Positions 1-8,674 of a stretch of DNA of 64,000 bases are shown here, one piece after another. The notes under the pieces were generated by a model. It saw only the letters and a program-made list of their open reading frames with translations, ran no database searches and had not been told where the DNA came from. Source of the stretch: Streptomyces sp. TP-A0874 (lineage in GTDB: Bacteria > Actinomycetota > Actinomycetes > Streptomycetales > Streptomycetaceae); assembly GCF_001748085.1 (NCBI RefSeq), contig NZ_BBZK01000004.1, positions 558,001 to 622,000 of the forward strand, in the 5' to 3' direction. The translations under genes and the position numbers were made by a program. Positions within the stretch are counted from its first letter, which is position 1. Each line of letters starts with the position of its first letter.

Positions 1-108
1 GCGCGCCGGCGACCGGCGCCGACGGGAACACGCCGGGAAGCGGCTGCGAGCGCCCCTCCGCCCGATCGCCCCCGCCCGTCACCCGCCCCGGTCCGCCGCT
101 GCCCGGCC

Positions 109-275
109 CTGAGGGTTGCCCCTAGTCCCCGGTGGATCAGCGCACGGCGTCAGATGCGGTGCAGCGCAAGGCGGAGGAACATCCAGATACTGGGCGTATG
201 GGGATGTTCCGACAACGCGGCGAGGTGCCGCAGCTGACGCCGTGCGCCCACCGGGGACTACGGGACAATCCTTAG
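109..275 (-). repeat. MITE-like palindromic element, copy 1
   Basis: A 167-bp element that in reverse complement matches 48074-48241 along its whole length. A 29-base run is identical (202-230 here, 48119-48147 there). Termini are CTGAGGGTTG on the left and CAATCCTTAG on the right, imperfect inverted repeats extended by CCCCGGTGG / CCACCGGGG. The centre folds on GGAACATCC (176-184) and GGATGTTCC (202-210). No coding capacity is seen. It ends 35 bp before the start of the following kinase gene. The TA-flanked GGGTTGTCCCG-type tips suggest mobilisation by an IS5/IS427-type transposase (inference). Confidence 0.8.
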
Positions 276-310
276 CTGGGAGAATGCCGCTGGCTGAAAT
301 GGGAGGTCGC

Positions 311-1171
311 ATGGCGTTCGGTGAAGAACGGGCGCGGAGCGTGCTCGCGGCGTGCGGACACGATCCCGCGGCGCCGCTGCTCGCCCTGGGCGAGAACGCC
401 GTATTCGCCTTGCGGGACGACTCGGTGGTCAAGGTGGGGCGCAGCGTCGAGCTGCTGGCCCGCGCCCGCCGGGAACTCCGGGTGGCGACCTGGTTGGAGG
501 CGGAGGGCGTCCCGGCGGTCCGAGCCGCCCGGCCGGAGGCCCGGACGGTCCTGGGGCATCCGGTGACTTACTGGGAGCGGCTGCCCGAACCGGTCCGGCC
601 GGCGCGCGCCGCGGACCTGGCGGGGCTGCTGAGGATCGTCCACGAGCTTCCCGCACCGCCTTTCCCCCTGCCCCGGCGCAGGCTCCTCGAAGGGATCGAC
701 CGCTGGCTGCGGCTGGCCGACGGCGCCATCGACCCGGCGGACGCTGCCTACCTGCGACAGCGGCGGGACCGCATCGCCGTGGCCGTCGAGGACCTGGCGC
801 CCCGGCTGCCCCCCGGTCCGATCCACGGTGACGCGCTGCCGCGCAATGTGCACATCGGCCCGGAGGGCCCGGTGCTCGTCGACCTGGAGACCTTCTCCCA
901 GGATCTCCGCGAGCACGACCTCGTGGTCATGGCGCTCTCCAGGGACCGCTACGGCCTCCCGGCCGACGAGTACGCGGCGTTCACCGAGGTCTACGGCTGG
1001 GACGTCCGCGAGTGGGACGGCTGTGACGTGCTGCGCGGCGCGCGGGAGACGGCGAGTTGCGCCTGGGTCTCCCAGCACGCCCCCGGCAACCCGGCCGCGC
1101 TCGCCGAGTTCCGCCGCCGGGTGGCCTCGCTCCGGGAGGGCGACGCGCGGGTGCGCTGGCACCCGTTCTGA
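311..1171 (+). CDS. APH-family phosphotransferase (kinase fold)
   Basis: A 286-residue protein of the aminoglycoside phosphotransferase / protein-kinase-like fold. The catalytic-loop motif HGDALPRNV lies at about residue 172 and the metal-binding motif LVDLETF at about 191, where DxE replaces the more usual DFD. The substrate cannot be read from sequence; many actinobacterial members are uncharacterised and are not resistance genes. ATG at 311 is chosen because GGGAGG lies just upstream; the longer reading frame runs back into the MITE at 109-275. The gene is alone on its strand, with a DnaQ-type gene converging from the right. Confidence 0.75.
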   Translation: MAFGEERARSVLAACGHDPAAPLLALGENAVFALRDDSVVKVGRSVELLARARRELRVATWLEAEGVPAVRAARPEARTVLGHPVTYWERLPEPVRPARAADLAGLLRIVHELPAPPFPLPRRRLLEGIDRWLRLADGAIDPADAAYLRQRRDRIAVAVEDLAPRLPPGPIHGDALPRNVHIGPEGPVLVDLETFSQDLREHDLVVMALSRDRYGLPADEYAAFTEVYGWDVREWDGCDVLRGARETASCAWVSQHAPGNPAALAEFRRRVASLREGDARVRWHPF

Positions 1172-1207
1172 CCACCCGTCGCGGGTGCGGAGCCGCGGGC
1201 GCGGCGG

Positions 1208-1954
1208 CTAACCGGCCCTGGCCTCCGAAGCGTGCTCCCCGGTGCGCTGCGCGGGTATCAGCGGCCAGGCCGGGTCGATGTACGCCCGGGGATCGCCCAC
1301 GCGCCGCAGGTAGCGCTGGAAGGAGGCGGCCTGCTCGGCCGCGGCCCGCACCTGGAGCTGGTGCAGGGCGGTGGTGTCCACCGAGCCGACCGCCGCGTAC
1401 CGCTCCCCGATCCGTGCCGCCACCCGGGCCGCGGCAACCGCGTCCGCCCCCGCCTCGTGAGCCGAGAGCAGTTCCACCCCGTAGTGCTCGCAGAGCGCTT
1501 GCAGGTTCCGCTTGCCCTTGCGGTAGCGGTCGACGTACTTGTCTAGGACGAGCGGGTCGATGATCGGCCCGGGTGTCCTCCCCAGCCGCGCGGCCAGCGG
1601 CGCGACCCCGTGGCGGGCGCACTCCCGGTCCAGCAGCGACAGGTCGTACCGGGCGTTCATCACGGCCAACGGGCGCCCCGAACCGAGCACTTCGGCGAGG
1701 GCCGCGGTGATCTGCTCGACTCCGGTCGCCGCGGCGAGTCCGTGCCGCCGAGCCTGCTCGGTGCTGATGCCGTGGATGCCGGTCGCCGCGGGGGGGATCG
1801 GCACCCCCGGGTCGATCAGCCACGTCCGGGACGCGCCCGGTTCGCGTCCCGGTCCCAGTTCGACCAGTGCCCCCGTCACTATGCGGTCGCTGTCGATGTC
1901 GGTACCTGTCGTCTCCAGGTCGAATCCGGCCAACCACTCCCCAGGCCACCCCAT
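1208..1954 (-). CDS. DnaQ-like 3'-5' exonuclease (DEDDh)
   Basis: A 248-residue stand-alone exonuclease related to the DNA polymerase III epsilon proofreading subunit. The first DEDD motif is AGFDLETTG near the N-terminus, the second lies in MNARYDLSLLD and the third in HEAGADAVA, with the following acidic positions in the expected order. Metal-dependent removal of 3' nucleotides is inferred from the family. ATG at 1954 is chosen over the longer frame because GAGGAAACC precedes it and DnaQ homology begins within a few residues. The C-terminal third after the exonuclease core has no recognised domain. Confidence 0.85.
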   Translation of the reverse strand: MGWPGEWLAGFDLETTGTDIDSDRIVTGALVELGPGREPGASRTWLIDPGVPIPPAATGIHGISTEQARRHGLAAATGVEQITAALAEVLGSGRPLAVMNARYDLSLLDRECARHGVAPLAARLGRTPGPIIDPLVLDKYVDRYRKGKRNLQALCEHYGVELLSAHEAGADAVAAARVAARIGERYAAVGSVDTTALHQLQVRAAAEQAASFQRYLRRVGDPRAYIDPAWPLIPAQRTGEHASEARAG

Positions 1955-2093
1955 GACGGTTTCCTCCCTGTTCGTGTTCCCCCGTCCTTCCGCACGGTGC
2001 CATGCCCCACTGACACCGCCGTTACCCGGTCGGGTCGGAGGGATCCGCGGCGGCGCCGCCGCGGAGCGTCCCGACGGCCGTGGCCGCGCGCTT

Positions 2094-3326
2094 TCAGGAG
2101 ACGGGTCGGGAGTCGGCCCAGGCGCTCTCGAACTCCTCGCGGTAGGTCTCGAAGAGGCCGGTCTCGCGGTCCGCGTCCGGCACCAGCTCACGGCTCCGGC
2201 CGCCTCGCACCACCAGCACCGGGGACTCCATGCCGCGCGCCCGGCGCAGGTAGGACTGGACGACCGCGAGCCCGTCCGCGGTGTCTCCGTCGACCAGGTA
2301 GGCGGTGAACCGGGGGGTCTCGTCGAAGACGTGGATCTCGAAGGCGGCGGTGTCCCGCAGCCGGTCCCGGACCCGGCGCATGTGCCGGATGTTCATCTCC
2401 ACCGAGCGGCTCAGTTCGCCCTTCTTGAGGCCGAGTTCGCGCTCGCGTCTGCGCACCGCGCTGCTGGCCGGGTTGAGGAAGAGCAGCCGGGTGCGGCAGC
2501 CGGCCTCGGCGAGCCGCACCAGCCGGCGCCCGGAGTAGTTCTGGACGAGCAGGTTGAGCCCTATGCCGATGGCGTCGAGCCGCCGGGCACCGCCGAAGAG
2601 GTCCTCGGCCGGCAGCTGGCGCTGCAGCCGCACCCGGTCGGAGTGGACGCCGACCACGTCGGCGTAGCGGTCGCCGACCAGGTCCTCCACGGCGTCGACC
2701 GGGAGCCGGTCGGTCGCCGTCTCGCCGGGCCGGCTGCCGAGCATGTCGATCAGTTTGGCCGAGGCCCGTTCGGCCTGGGAGAGGACGGCGACGGAGAGCG
2801 CCCGGTTGCGGGAGACCACGTTGCGCGCCACCTCCAGTTCGTCCAGGGCCAGTTCGAGGTCCCGCCGGTTCTCGAGGTAGGGCTCGAAGCACGGCCAGTG
2901 GGCCACCATCAGCTCCCGGAGCTGCGGGAGGGTCAGGAAACTGAGGACGTTGTCGTCGGCCGGGTCCAGCAGGTAGCCCTTCCGCCTGCTCACCTCGTGC
3001 ACGGCGGCCGCCCGCTGCACCCACTCCTGCCCGGCCGGTCCGGCCGCCGCGACCACCCAGTCGTCCCCGTGGACCGGTTCGTAGATGGGCCGCAGCACCG
3101 CGGCCACCACCGCCCGCAGCCGCTGCTCCACGAGGTTCAGCCAGATGTAGGCGCGCCCGGCGCGCCGGGCCCGGGTGCGCACCTCGTTCCAGGCGTCGGC
3201 GCCCCAGTCCAGTTCGGCTCCGATCTCCATCGGCCGGGCCAGCGAGACCGCGCCGGGTGGAACATCGGCGGCGCCGCCCTCGCGACCACCGCCACCAGGA
3301 GGCAGCTCCAGCCCGCCCGAGCTCAC
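2094..3326 (-). CDS. SAV2148-family HEPN-domain protein
   Basis: A 410-residue protein that I recognise as the conserved Streptomyces SAV2148-type family, beginning MSSGGLELPPG. The middle is helix-rich, with basic stretches such as SRNRALS. The C-terminal part (about residues 240-400) contains LLFLNPASSAVRRRE, which looks like a phospholipase-D-like or nucleotide-handling Rossmann segment (inference). HEPN domains often occur in RNases and in toxin or defence proteins, but this family is widespread in Streptomyces and its role is unknown. It is divergent from glgX and separated from it by about 460 bp. Confidence 0.8.
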   Translation of the reverse strand: MSSGGLELPPGGGGREGGAADVPPGAVSLARPMEIGAELDWGADAWNEVRTRARRAGRAYIWLNLVEQRLRAVVAAVLRPIYEPVHGDDWVVAAAGPAGQEWVQRAAAVHEVSRRKGYLLDPADDNVLSFLTLPQLRELMVAHWPCFEPYLENRRDLELALDELEVARNVVSRNRALSVAVLSQAERASAKLIDMLGSRPGETATDRLPVDAVEDLVGDRYADVVGVHSDRVRLQRQLPAEDLFGGARRLDAIGIGLNLLVQNYSGRRLVRLAEAGCRTRLLFLNPASSAVRRRERELGLKKGELSRSVEMNIRHMRRVRDRLRDTAAFEIHVFDETPRFTAYLVDGDTADGLAVVQSYLRRARGMESPVLVVRGGRSRELVPDADRETGLFETYREEFESAWADSRPVS

Positions 3327-3788
3327 CTGTGCACCGCCTTCCGCCCCTGCTGTCGATCACCGGAGCCTACTGCGTGGGTGGGAGGCGGTGCACCTGGATC
3401 CGCTGGCAAGTCGGATCGCGTCCGCCACGGAGCGGATCGGCGCTCCGAGGGATCCGGAGTCCGCCGGCCGCGGCGGGCGGCCGGCTGCCCACCGGACGCG
3501 GGTGACGGCCGTTCAGCGCGCGCTCCTCGCGGCTTGGCGAGGGAGTCGGGCTGTCCCCTTATATCCTGTCAACGGCTACATACCAGCCAAAACCGACCGG
3601 CACGGGTAACGGTCCCGGAACCGCGTACCTCTCGGATCGCCCGAGGGCGGTTCCGCGAGGGGCCGTCGCGTGGCCTCCGGGGGCCCGCCGGGACGGCCCT
3701 CCGGCTCGCAGGCCGGACAAGGTCCCCTTCCGCCGCGGTCCGAGGTTCCGGGGAGCGGCGGACCAGGAGTGGAAGAGGTTTCGACAGC
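3327..3788. other. Divergent intergenic region upstream of glgX
   Basis: This 462-bp gap separates the minus-strand HEPN gene from plus-strand glgX. Near 3556-3600 there is an unusually A+T-rich patch containing TTATATCCTGTCAA; on the minus strand this gives a perfect TTGACA hexamer, but with no convincing -10 box at the usual spacing. No repeat, RNA gene or credible small ORF was seen. GAAGAGG just before 3789 is the likely glgX ribosome binding site. Confidence 0.45.
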
Positions 3789-5945
3789 ATGCAGGTCTGG
3801 CCGGGAAAGGCGTATCCCCTCGGTGCCACCTTCGACGGCGCCGGAACCAACTTCGCGGTCTTCTCCGAGGTCGCTCGCCGGGTCGAGCTGTGCCTCCTGA
3901 ACGAGGACGGTTCCGAGACCGCGGTGGAGCTGCGCGAGTCCGACGCGTTCGTCCGCCACGCCTACCTGCCGGGCGTGATGCCGGGGCAGCGGTACGGCTT
4001 CCGGGTGCACGGCCCCTACGCCCCGGAGCGGGGCCACCGCTGCAACCCGGCCAAGCTGCTGCTGGACCCCTACGCCAGGGCGGTCAGCGGCGGCATCGAC
4101 TGGCACGAGGCCGTGTACGGGTACCGCTTCGGGCAGCCCGACGAGCGGAACGACCTGGACTCCGCCCCGCACACCATGGCCTCGGTGGTCGTCAACCCCT
4201 ACTTCGACTGGGGGGACGATCGCAAGCCCCGCACCGACTACCACCACACCATCCTGTACGAAGCACACGTCAAGGGTCTGACGATGCTCCATCCGGAGCT
4301 GCCGCCGGAGCTGCGCGGCAGCTACGCGGCGCTCGCCCACCCCGCGGTCATCGAGCATCTGTCCCGGCTCGGGGTGACCGCACTGGAACTCATGCCCGTA
4401 CACCAGTTCGTCCAGGACCACCGGCTGGTCGACGCCGGGCTCCGGAACTACTGGGGCTACAACACCATCGGCTTCTTCGCCCCGCACAACGCCTACGCCT
4501 CCTGGGGCGACCGGGGACAGCAGGTGCTGGAGTTCAAGACGGCCGTACGGGCGCTCCACCGGGCGGGCATCGAGGTCATTCTCGACGTCGTCTACAACCA
4601 CACCGCGGAGGGGAACCACCTGGGGCCGACGCTGTCCTTCCGCGGGTTGGACAACGCCTCGTACTACCGGCTGACCGACGACCCGCGGTACTACATGGAC
4701 ACCACCGGCACCGGGAACTCGCTGCTGATGCGGAGCCCGCACGTACTCCAGCTGATCATGGACTCGCTGCGCTACTGGGTGACCGAGATGCACGTGGACG
4801 GATTCCGCTTCGATCTCGCCGCCACCCTGGCCCGGCAGTTCCACGAGGTCGACCGGTTGTCGTCCTTCTTCGACCTCGTCCAACAGGACCCGGTGGTCAG
4901 CCAGGTCAAGCTGATCGCCGAGCCGTGGGACCTGGGCGAGGGGGGCTACCAGGTCGGCAACTTCCCCCCGCTGTGGACCGAGTGGAACGGCAGGTACCGC
5001 GACACCGTCCGCGATCTGTGGCGCGGCGAGCCCCGTACGCTGGCCGAGTTCGCCTCCCGACTGACCGGCTCCTCCGACCTCTACCAGGACGACGGCCGAC
5101 GGCCGCTCGCCTCGGTCAACTTCGTCACCTGCCACGACGGCTTCACCCTGCGGGACCTGGTGAGCTACGACCGCAAGCACAACGAGGCGAACGGCGAGGG
5201 CGGGCGCGACGGCGAGTCGCACAACCGGTCCTGGAACTGCGGGGCCGAGGGGCCGACCGAGGACCGGGAGGTGCTCTCGCTGCGCGCTCGGCAGCAACGC
5301 AACTTCATCGCCACCCTGATGCTCTCCCAGGGGGTGCCGATGCTCAGCCACGGCGACGAGTTCGGCCGGTCGCAGAACGGCAACAACAACGTCTACTGCC
5401 AGGACAACGAGCTGGCCTGGGTGCACTGGCCGACCGGGGACGGCGCCCCGGCCGGCACGGCCGACGGCCCGGGCGCCGACGGCGTCGACCTGGAACTGCT
5501 GGAGTTCACCCGGGCGATGGTCTGGCTCCGCCGGGACCACCCGGTCTTCCGGCGCCGCCGATTCTTCCACGGCAGACCGGTGGAGGGCACCCACGACGAA
5601 CTCTCCGACATCGCCTGGTTCACCCCGGAGGGCGAGGAGATGGCGCGGCAGGACTGGGAGGCGGCGCACGCCAGGTCGCTGACCGTCTTCCTGAACGGCG
5701 GCGCGATCTCCGAACCCGGTCCGCGCGGAGAGCGCCTCGACGACGACTCGTTCCTGCTGATGTTCAACGCCGGCGAGCGCAGCCAGGAGTTCTCGGTGCC
5801 CGTCGGCCACGGCCGTCAGTGGCGGGTCGTGGTGGACACCGGGCGGGCCGGCGGGATCGGGACGGGGACGAGCCCGGAGGTGTCGGCGGGCGGGCGGCTC
5901 ACCCTGATCGACCGCAGTCTGGTGGTCCTCCGGCGGCCACGCTGA
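3789..5945 (+). CDS. glgX: Glycogen debranching enzyme GlgX/TreX
   Basis: A GH13 isoamylase-type debranching enzyme of 718 residues that hydrolyses alpha-1,6 branches of glycogen or maltodextrin. An N-terminal CBM48-like domain covers about residues 1-150. The barrel carries DGFRFDLAATL (nucleophile Asp about 342), LIAEPWDLGEGG (acid/base Glu about 378) and TCHDGFTLRDL (Asp about 450). ATG at 3789 follows GAAGAGG and matches the usual GlgX start QVWPGKAYPLGATFDG. It is followed by treY and treZ on the same strand, so here it probably acts as TreX, giving linear maltooligosaccharides to the trehalose enzymes. Confidence 0.95.
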   Translation: MQVWPGKAYPLGATFDGAGTNFAVFSEVARRVELCLLNEDGSETAVELRESDAFVRHAYLPGVMPGQRYGFRVHGPYAPERGHRCNPAKLLLDPYARAVSGGIDWHEAVYGYRFGQPDERNDLDSAPHTMASVVVNPYFDWGDDRKPRTDYHHTILYEAHVKGLTMLHPELPPELRGSYAALAHPAVIEHLSRLGVTALELMPVHQFVQDHRLVDAGLRNYWGYNTIGFFAPHNAYASWGDRGQQVLEFKTAVRALHRAGIEVILDVVYNHTAEGNHLGPTLSFRGLDNASYYRLTDDPRYYMDTTGTGNSLLMRSPHVLQLIMDSLRYWVTEMHVDGFRFDLAATLARQFHEVDRLSSFFDLVQQDPVVSQVKLIAEPWDLGEGGYQVGNFPPLWTEWNGRYRDTVRDLWRGEPRTLAEFASRLTGSSDLYQDDGRRPLASVNFVTCHDGFTLRDLVSYDRKHNEANGEGGRDGESHNRSWNCGAEGPTEDREVLSLRARQQRNFIATLMLSQGVPMLSHGDEFGRSQNGNNNVYCQDNELAWVHWPTGDGAPAGTADGPGADGVDLELLEFTRAMVWLRRDHPVFRRRRFFHGRPVEGTHDELSDIAWFTPEGEEMARQDWEAAHARSLTVFLNGGAISEPGPRGERLDDDSFLLMFNAGERSQEFSVPVGHGRQWRVVVDTGRAGGIGTGTSPEVSAGGRLTLIDRSLVVLRRPR

Positions 5946-6068
5946 AGCGCCCTCCACCGCCGCGGTCCCGCCCCCGTTCGAGACCTCCGTGGGGCCCCGC
6001 CGGCGGGTCACCACCCGAATGCCCGACCGACCGGGGCGGAACCTCCCGTCCCGGGTACCTTCCGTCCC

Positions 6069-8501
6069 GTGACGCCCGTGCCGACCTCCACGTACCGGAT
6101 CCAGCTCCGCCCGGACTTCCCGTTCACCGCCGCCGCGGCCGCAGTACCCTACCTCGCCGCGCTCGGCGTCTCCCATCTGCACCTGTCACCGGTGCTGGAG
6201 GCCGTGCCGGGCTCCACACACGGCTACGACGTGGTCGACCACTCGGCGGTGCGGGCCGAGCTCGGGGGCGAGCAGGGCCTTCGGGAGCTGGCCGCCACGG
6301 CCCGGGCGCACGGCCTCGGGCTGATCCTGGACATCGTGCCCAACCACATGGCCGTCCCGGCCCGAGTACGGCTGAACCGGCCGCTCTGGGAGGTCCTCCG
6401 GGAGGGTCCGGAGTCGCCCTACGCCCGCTGGTTCGACGTCGACTGGGCCGCCGGCGCCACGGCCCCGGGCACCCACGGCCGGATGCTGCTCCCGGTGCTC
6501 GGGGGTCGGTTGGGCGAGGAGCTGGAGCACCTCGGGCCCGACCCGGCGCGGGGCGTGCTGCGCTACCACGACCACGAGTTCCCGCTCCGGCCGGGCACCG
6601 AGCGGTTGCCGCTGCTCGAACTGCTGGACGCCCAGTGGTACCGGCTCTGCTGGTGGCGACTGGCCCGCACGGAACTCAACTACCGCCGCTTCTTCACCGT
6701 CTCCACTCTCATCGGGGTGCGGGTGGAGGACCCCGCGGTCTTCGACGCGACCCACGCCAAGGTGCTGGAACTGCTCCACGACGGCGTCGTATCGGGGCTC
6801 CGGATCGACCACCCGGACGGCCTCGCCGACCCCGGCGGCTACCTGCGGCGGCTCGACGCGGCGGCCGGCGGGCGCTGGACGGTGGTGGAGAAGATCCTCA
6901 CCGACGACGAGCGGCTGCCCGCGGACTGGCCGGTGGCCGGGACGACCGGGTACGACGGGCTGCGCAGGATCGACGGGCTGTTCGTGGACCCGGCCGGTGC
7001 CGAGGAGCTCACCGGTGTCTACCGGGATCTCACCGCCCAGCCGGCGGACCTGGGCGGCGAGTGGTCGGCGACCGTCCGGCGCGCCGCGCGAGAGGTCGTG
7101 GACCGGGAGCTCGCCTCCGAGGTGGCGGCCCTGGGCCGGATCGCCGAGCGCGTCTGCCGCGCAGATCCGAGCCTGCGCGACCACCCGCCCTGGGCGTTGC
7201 GGACCGCCGTCCGGGAGTTGCTCCTAGGGGTTCCGGTCTACCGGCCGTACACGGTCGCCGGCGAGCCGCCGGGGCAAGGGGACACCAGGATGCTCACCAC
7301 GGCGGCCCTGCACGCCCGCCGCGCCTTCACCGTCCCCGAGGAGGCCGAGACGGTGGACCTGGTGCGGGAGCTGGCCCTGGGCAGGGCCGGCGCCACCGCG
7401 GCCCACGAGGAGTTCCGGGCACGTTTCGCCCAGACCTGCTCGGCGCTGCACGCCAAGGCCGTGGAGGACACCGCCTTCTACCGGTACGCGCCGCTGCTCT
7501 CGGCCGGTGAGGTGGGCGGCGCCCCCGCCGACGCCGCCGTCCCGCCGAGCGCCTTCCACGAGTTCTGCGCACGCCGCCAGCGGGACTGGCCGGACACCGG
7601 GACGGTTCTGTCGACCCATGACACCAAACGCAGCGGCGACTCCCGTGCCCGGCTCGCGCTGCTGTCCGAGGCCCCTGGCGAGTGGGCGGAGCTGCTGGCA
7701 CGGCTCACTGCGGAGACGGCGGCCGCGGACGGCACCCGGGCCCCCGACGGGCATCTGGCCTGGGTCGCCTGGCAGAGCGCGGCGGGCCTGGACCCCCGGT
7801 GCGGTGAGCGGCTCGCCGACGCCGTCCTGAAGGCGGTCCGGGAGGCCGGTCTGCGGACTTCCTGGACCGAGGAGGACGGCGCGTACGAGAAAGCGGTGGC
7901 GGCCTTCGTCGGCGCCGGCCCGGCCGGTCCCCCGGCCGCGCGGTTGGACCGCTTCTTCGATTCGCTGGCCGAGCCGCTGAGGGCCAATATCCTGGGCGCC
8001 GCCCTGCTCCACCTGACCATGCCCGGCGTGCCCGATCTCTACCAGGGCACCGAGCGCCCCTACACCGCACTGGTCGACCCGGACAACCGCCGGCCGCCGG
8101 AGCCGCCGCCGAACGGGCGGCGGCGGTTGACGGAGCTGGCTTCCGGCGAGCCTCCGACCGGGCTGGCGGAGGAGAAGCTCCACCTCACCGCCGCGGCGCT
8201 CCGACTCCGCCGGGAGCACCCCGAGTGGTTCGGGGCCGCGGGCCGCTACGAGCCGCTGGCGGCCCGCGGTACGGCCGCCGAACACTGTGTGGCCTTCGCC
8301 CGGGCCGACCGGGTGGTCACCGCGGTGACCCGGCTCTCGCGCCGCCTCGCGGCGGCGGGCGGCTGGCGGGATACCGAGTTGCCGCTTCCCCCGGGGCGCT
8401 GGCGGAACCTACTGCACGGGCCGGCGGTGGAGCGGACGGGACCGACGCCCCTCACCGAACTCTTCGCCGGTCTCCCGGTGGCGCTGCTGGTCCGCGGCTG
8501 A
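6069..8501 (+). CDS. treY: Maltooligosyltrehalose synthase TreY
   Basis: A GH13 enzyme of 810 residues that turns the terminal alpha-1,4 bond of a maltooligosaccharide into an alpha,alpha-1,1 bond. The start TSTYRIQLRPDFPF is characteristic. Other family motifs are DIVPNHMA, GLRIDHPDGLADP (nucleophile Asp), TVVEKIL (acid/base Glu) and LSTHDTKRSGDSRARL. It begins with GTG at 6069, 123 bp after glgX. The product is the substrate of TreZ, encoded next. Length and motif order are normal and no frame interruption was seen. Confidence 0.95.
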   Translation: MTPVPTSTYRIQLRPDFPFTAAAAAVPYLAALGVSHLHLSPVLEAVPGSTHGYDVVDHSAVRAELGGEQGLRELAATARAHGLGLILDIVPNHMAVPARVRLNRPLWEVLREGPESPYARWFDVDWAAGATAPGTHGRMLLPVLGGRLGEELEHLGPDPARGVLRYHDHEFPLRPGTERLPLLELLDAQWYRLCWWRLARTELNYRRFFTVSTLIGVRVEDPAVFDATHAKVLELLHDGVVSGLRIDHPDGLADPGGYLRRLDAAAGGRWTVVEKILTDDERLPADWPVAGTTGYDGLRRIDGLFVDPAGAEELTGVYRDLTAQPADLGGEWSATVRRAAREVVDRELASEVAALGRIAERVCRADPSLRDHPPWALRTAVRELLLGVPVYRPYTVAGEPPGQGDTRMLTTAALHARRAFTVPEEAETVDLVRELALGRAGATAAHEEFRARFAQTCSALHAKAVEDTAFYRYAPLLSAGEVGGAPADAAVPPSAFHEFCARRQRDWPDTGTVLSTHDTKRSGDSRARLALLSEAPGEWAELLARLTAETAAADGTRAPDGHLAWVAWQSAAGLDPRCGERLADAVLKAVREAGLRTSWTEEDGAYEKAVAAFVGAGPAGPPAARLDRFFDSLAEPLRANILGAALLHLTMPGVPDLYQGTERPYTALVDPDNRRPPEPPPNGRRRLTELASGEPPTGLAEEKLHLTAAALRLRREHPEWFGAAGRYEPLAARGTAAEHCVAFARADRVVTAVTRLSRRLAAAGGWRDTELPLPPGRWRNLLHGPAVERTGPTPLTELFAGLPVALLVRG

Positions 8502-8674
8502 ACGCCGTCCGAAACGCGGTCCGTCAGGGGACTTCCGGTGGCGGCCGCCTTCGCGGAAAGAGGCTGCGCGATCGTGCGGGACGGGCCGAACCCGACTCGG
8601 CGTCAGGCTGCGCCCGCCGTCGGCCTCTCCGATCATGGAGGCGACGACCGAGGACCGAGCAGTTGGAGCCGCCG

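Noticed and set aside
3576..6182. 868-codon minus-strand frame across glgX
   Set aside because: It is antisense to a gene with all GH13 motifs, and its translation is Val/Gly/Arg/Asp-rich without domains, as expected for the complementary frame of high-GC coding DNA.
3890..7510. 1206-codon plus-strand frame through glgX and treY
   Set aside because: It is out of frame with both enzymes, Pro/Arg/Gly-rich, and explained by the codon bias.
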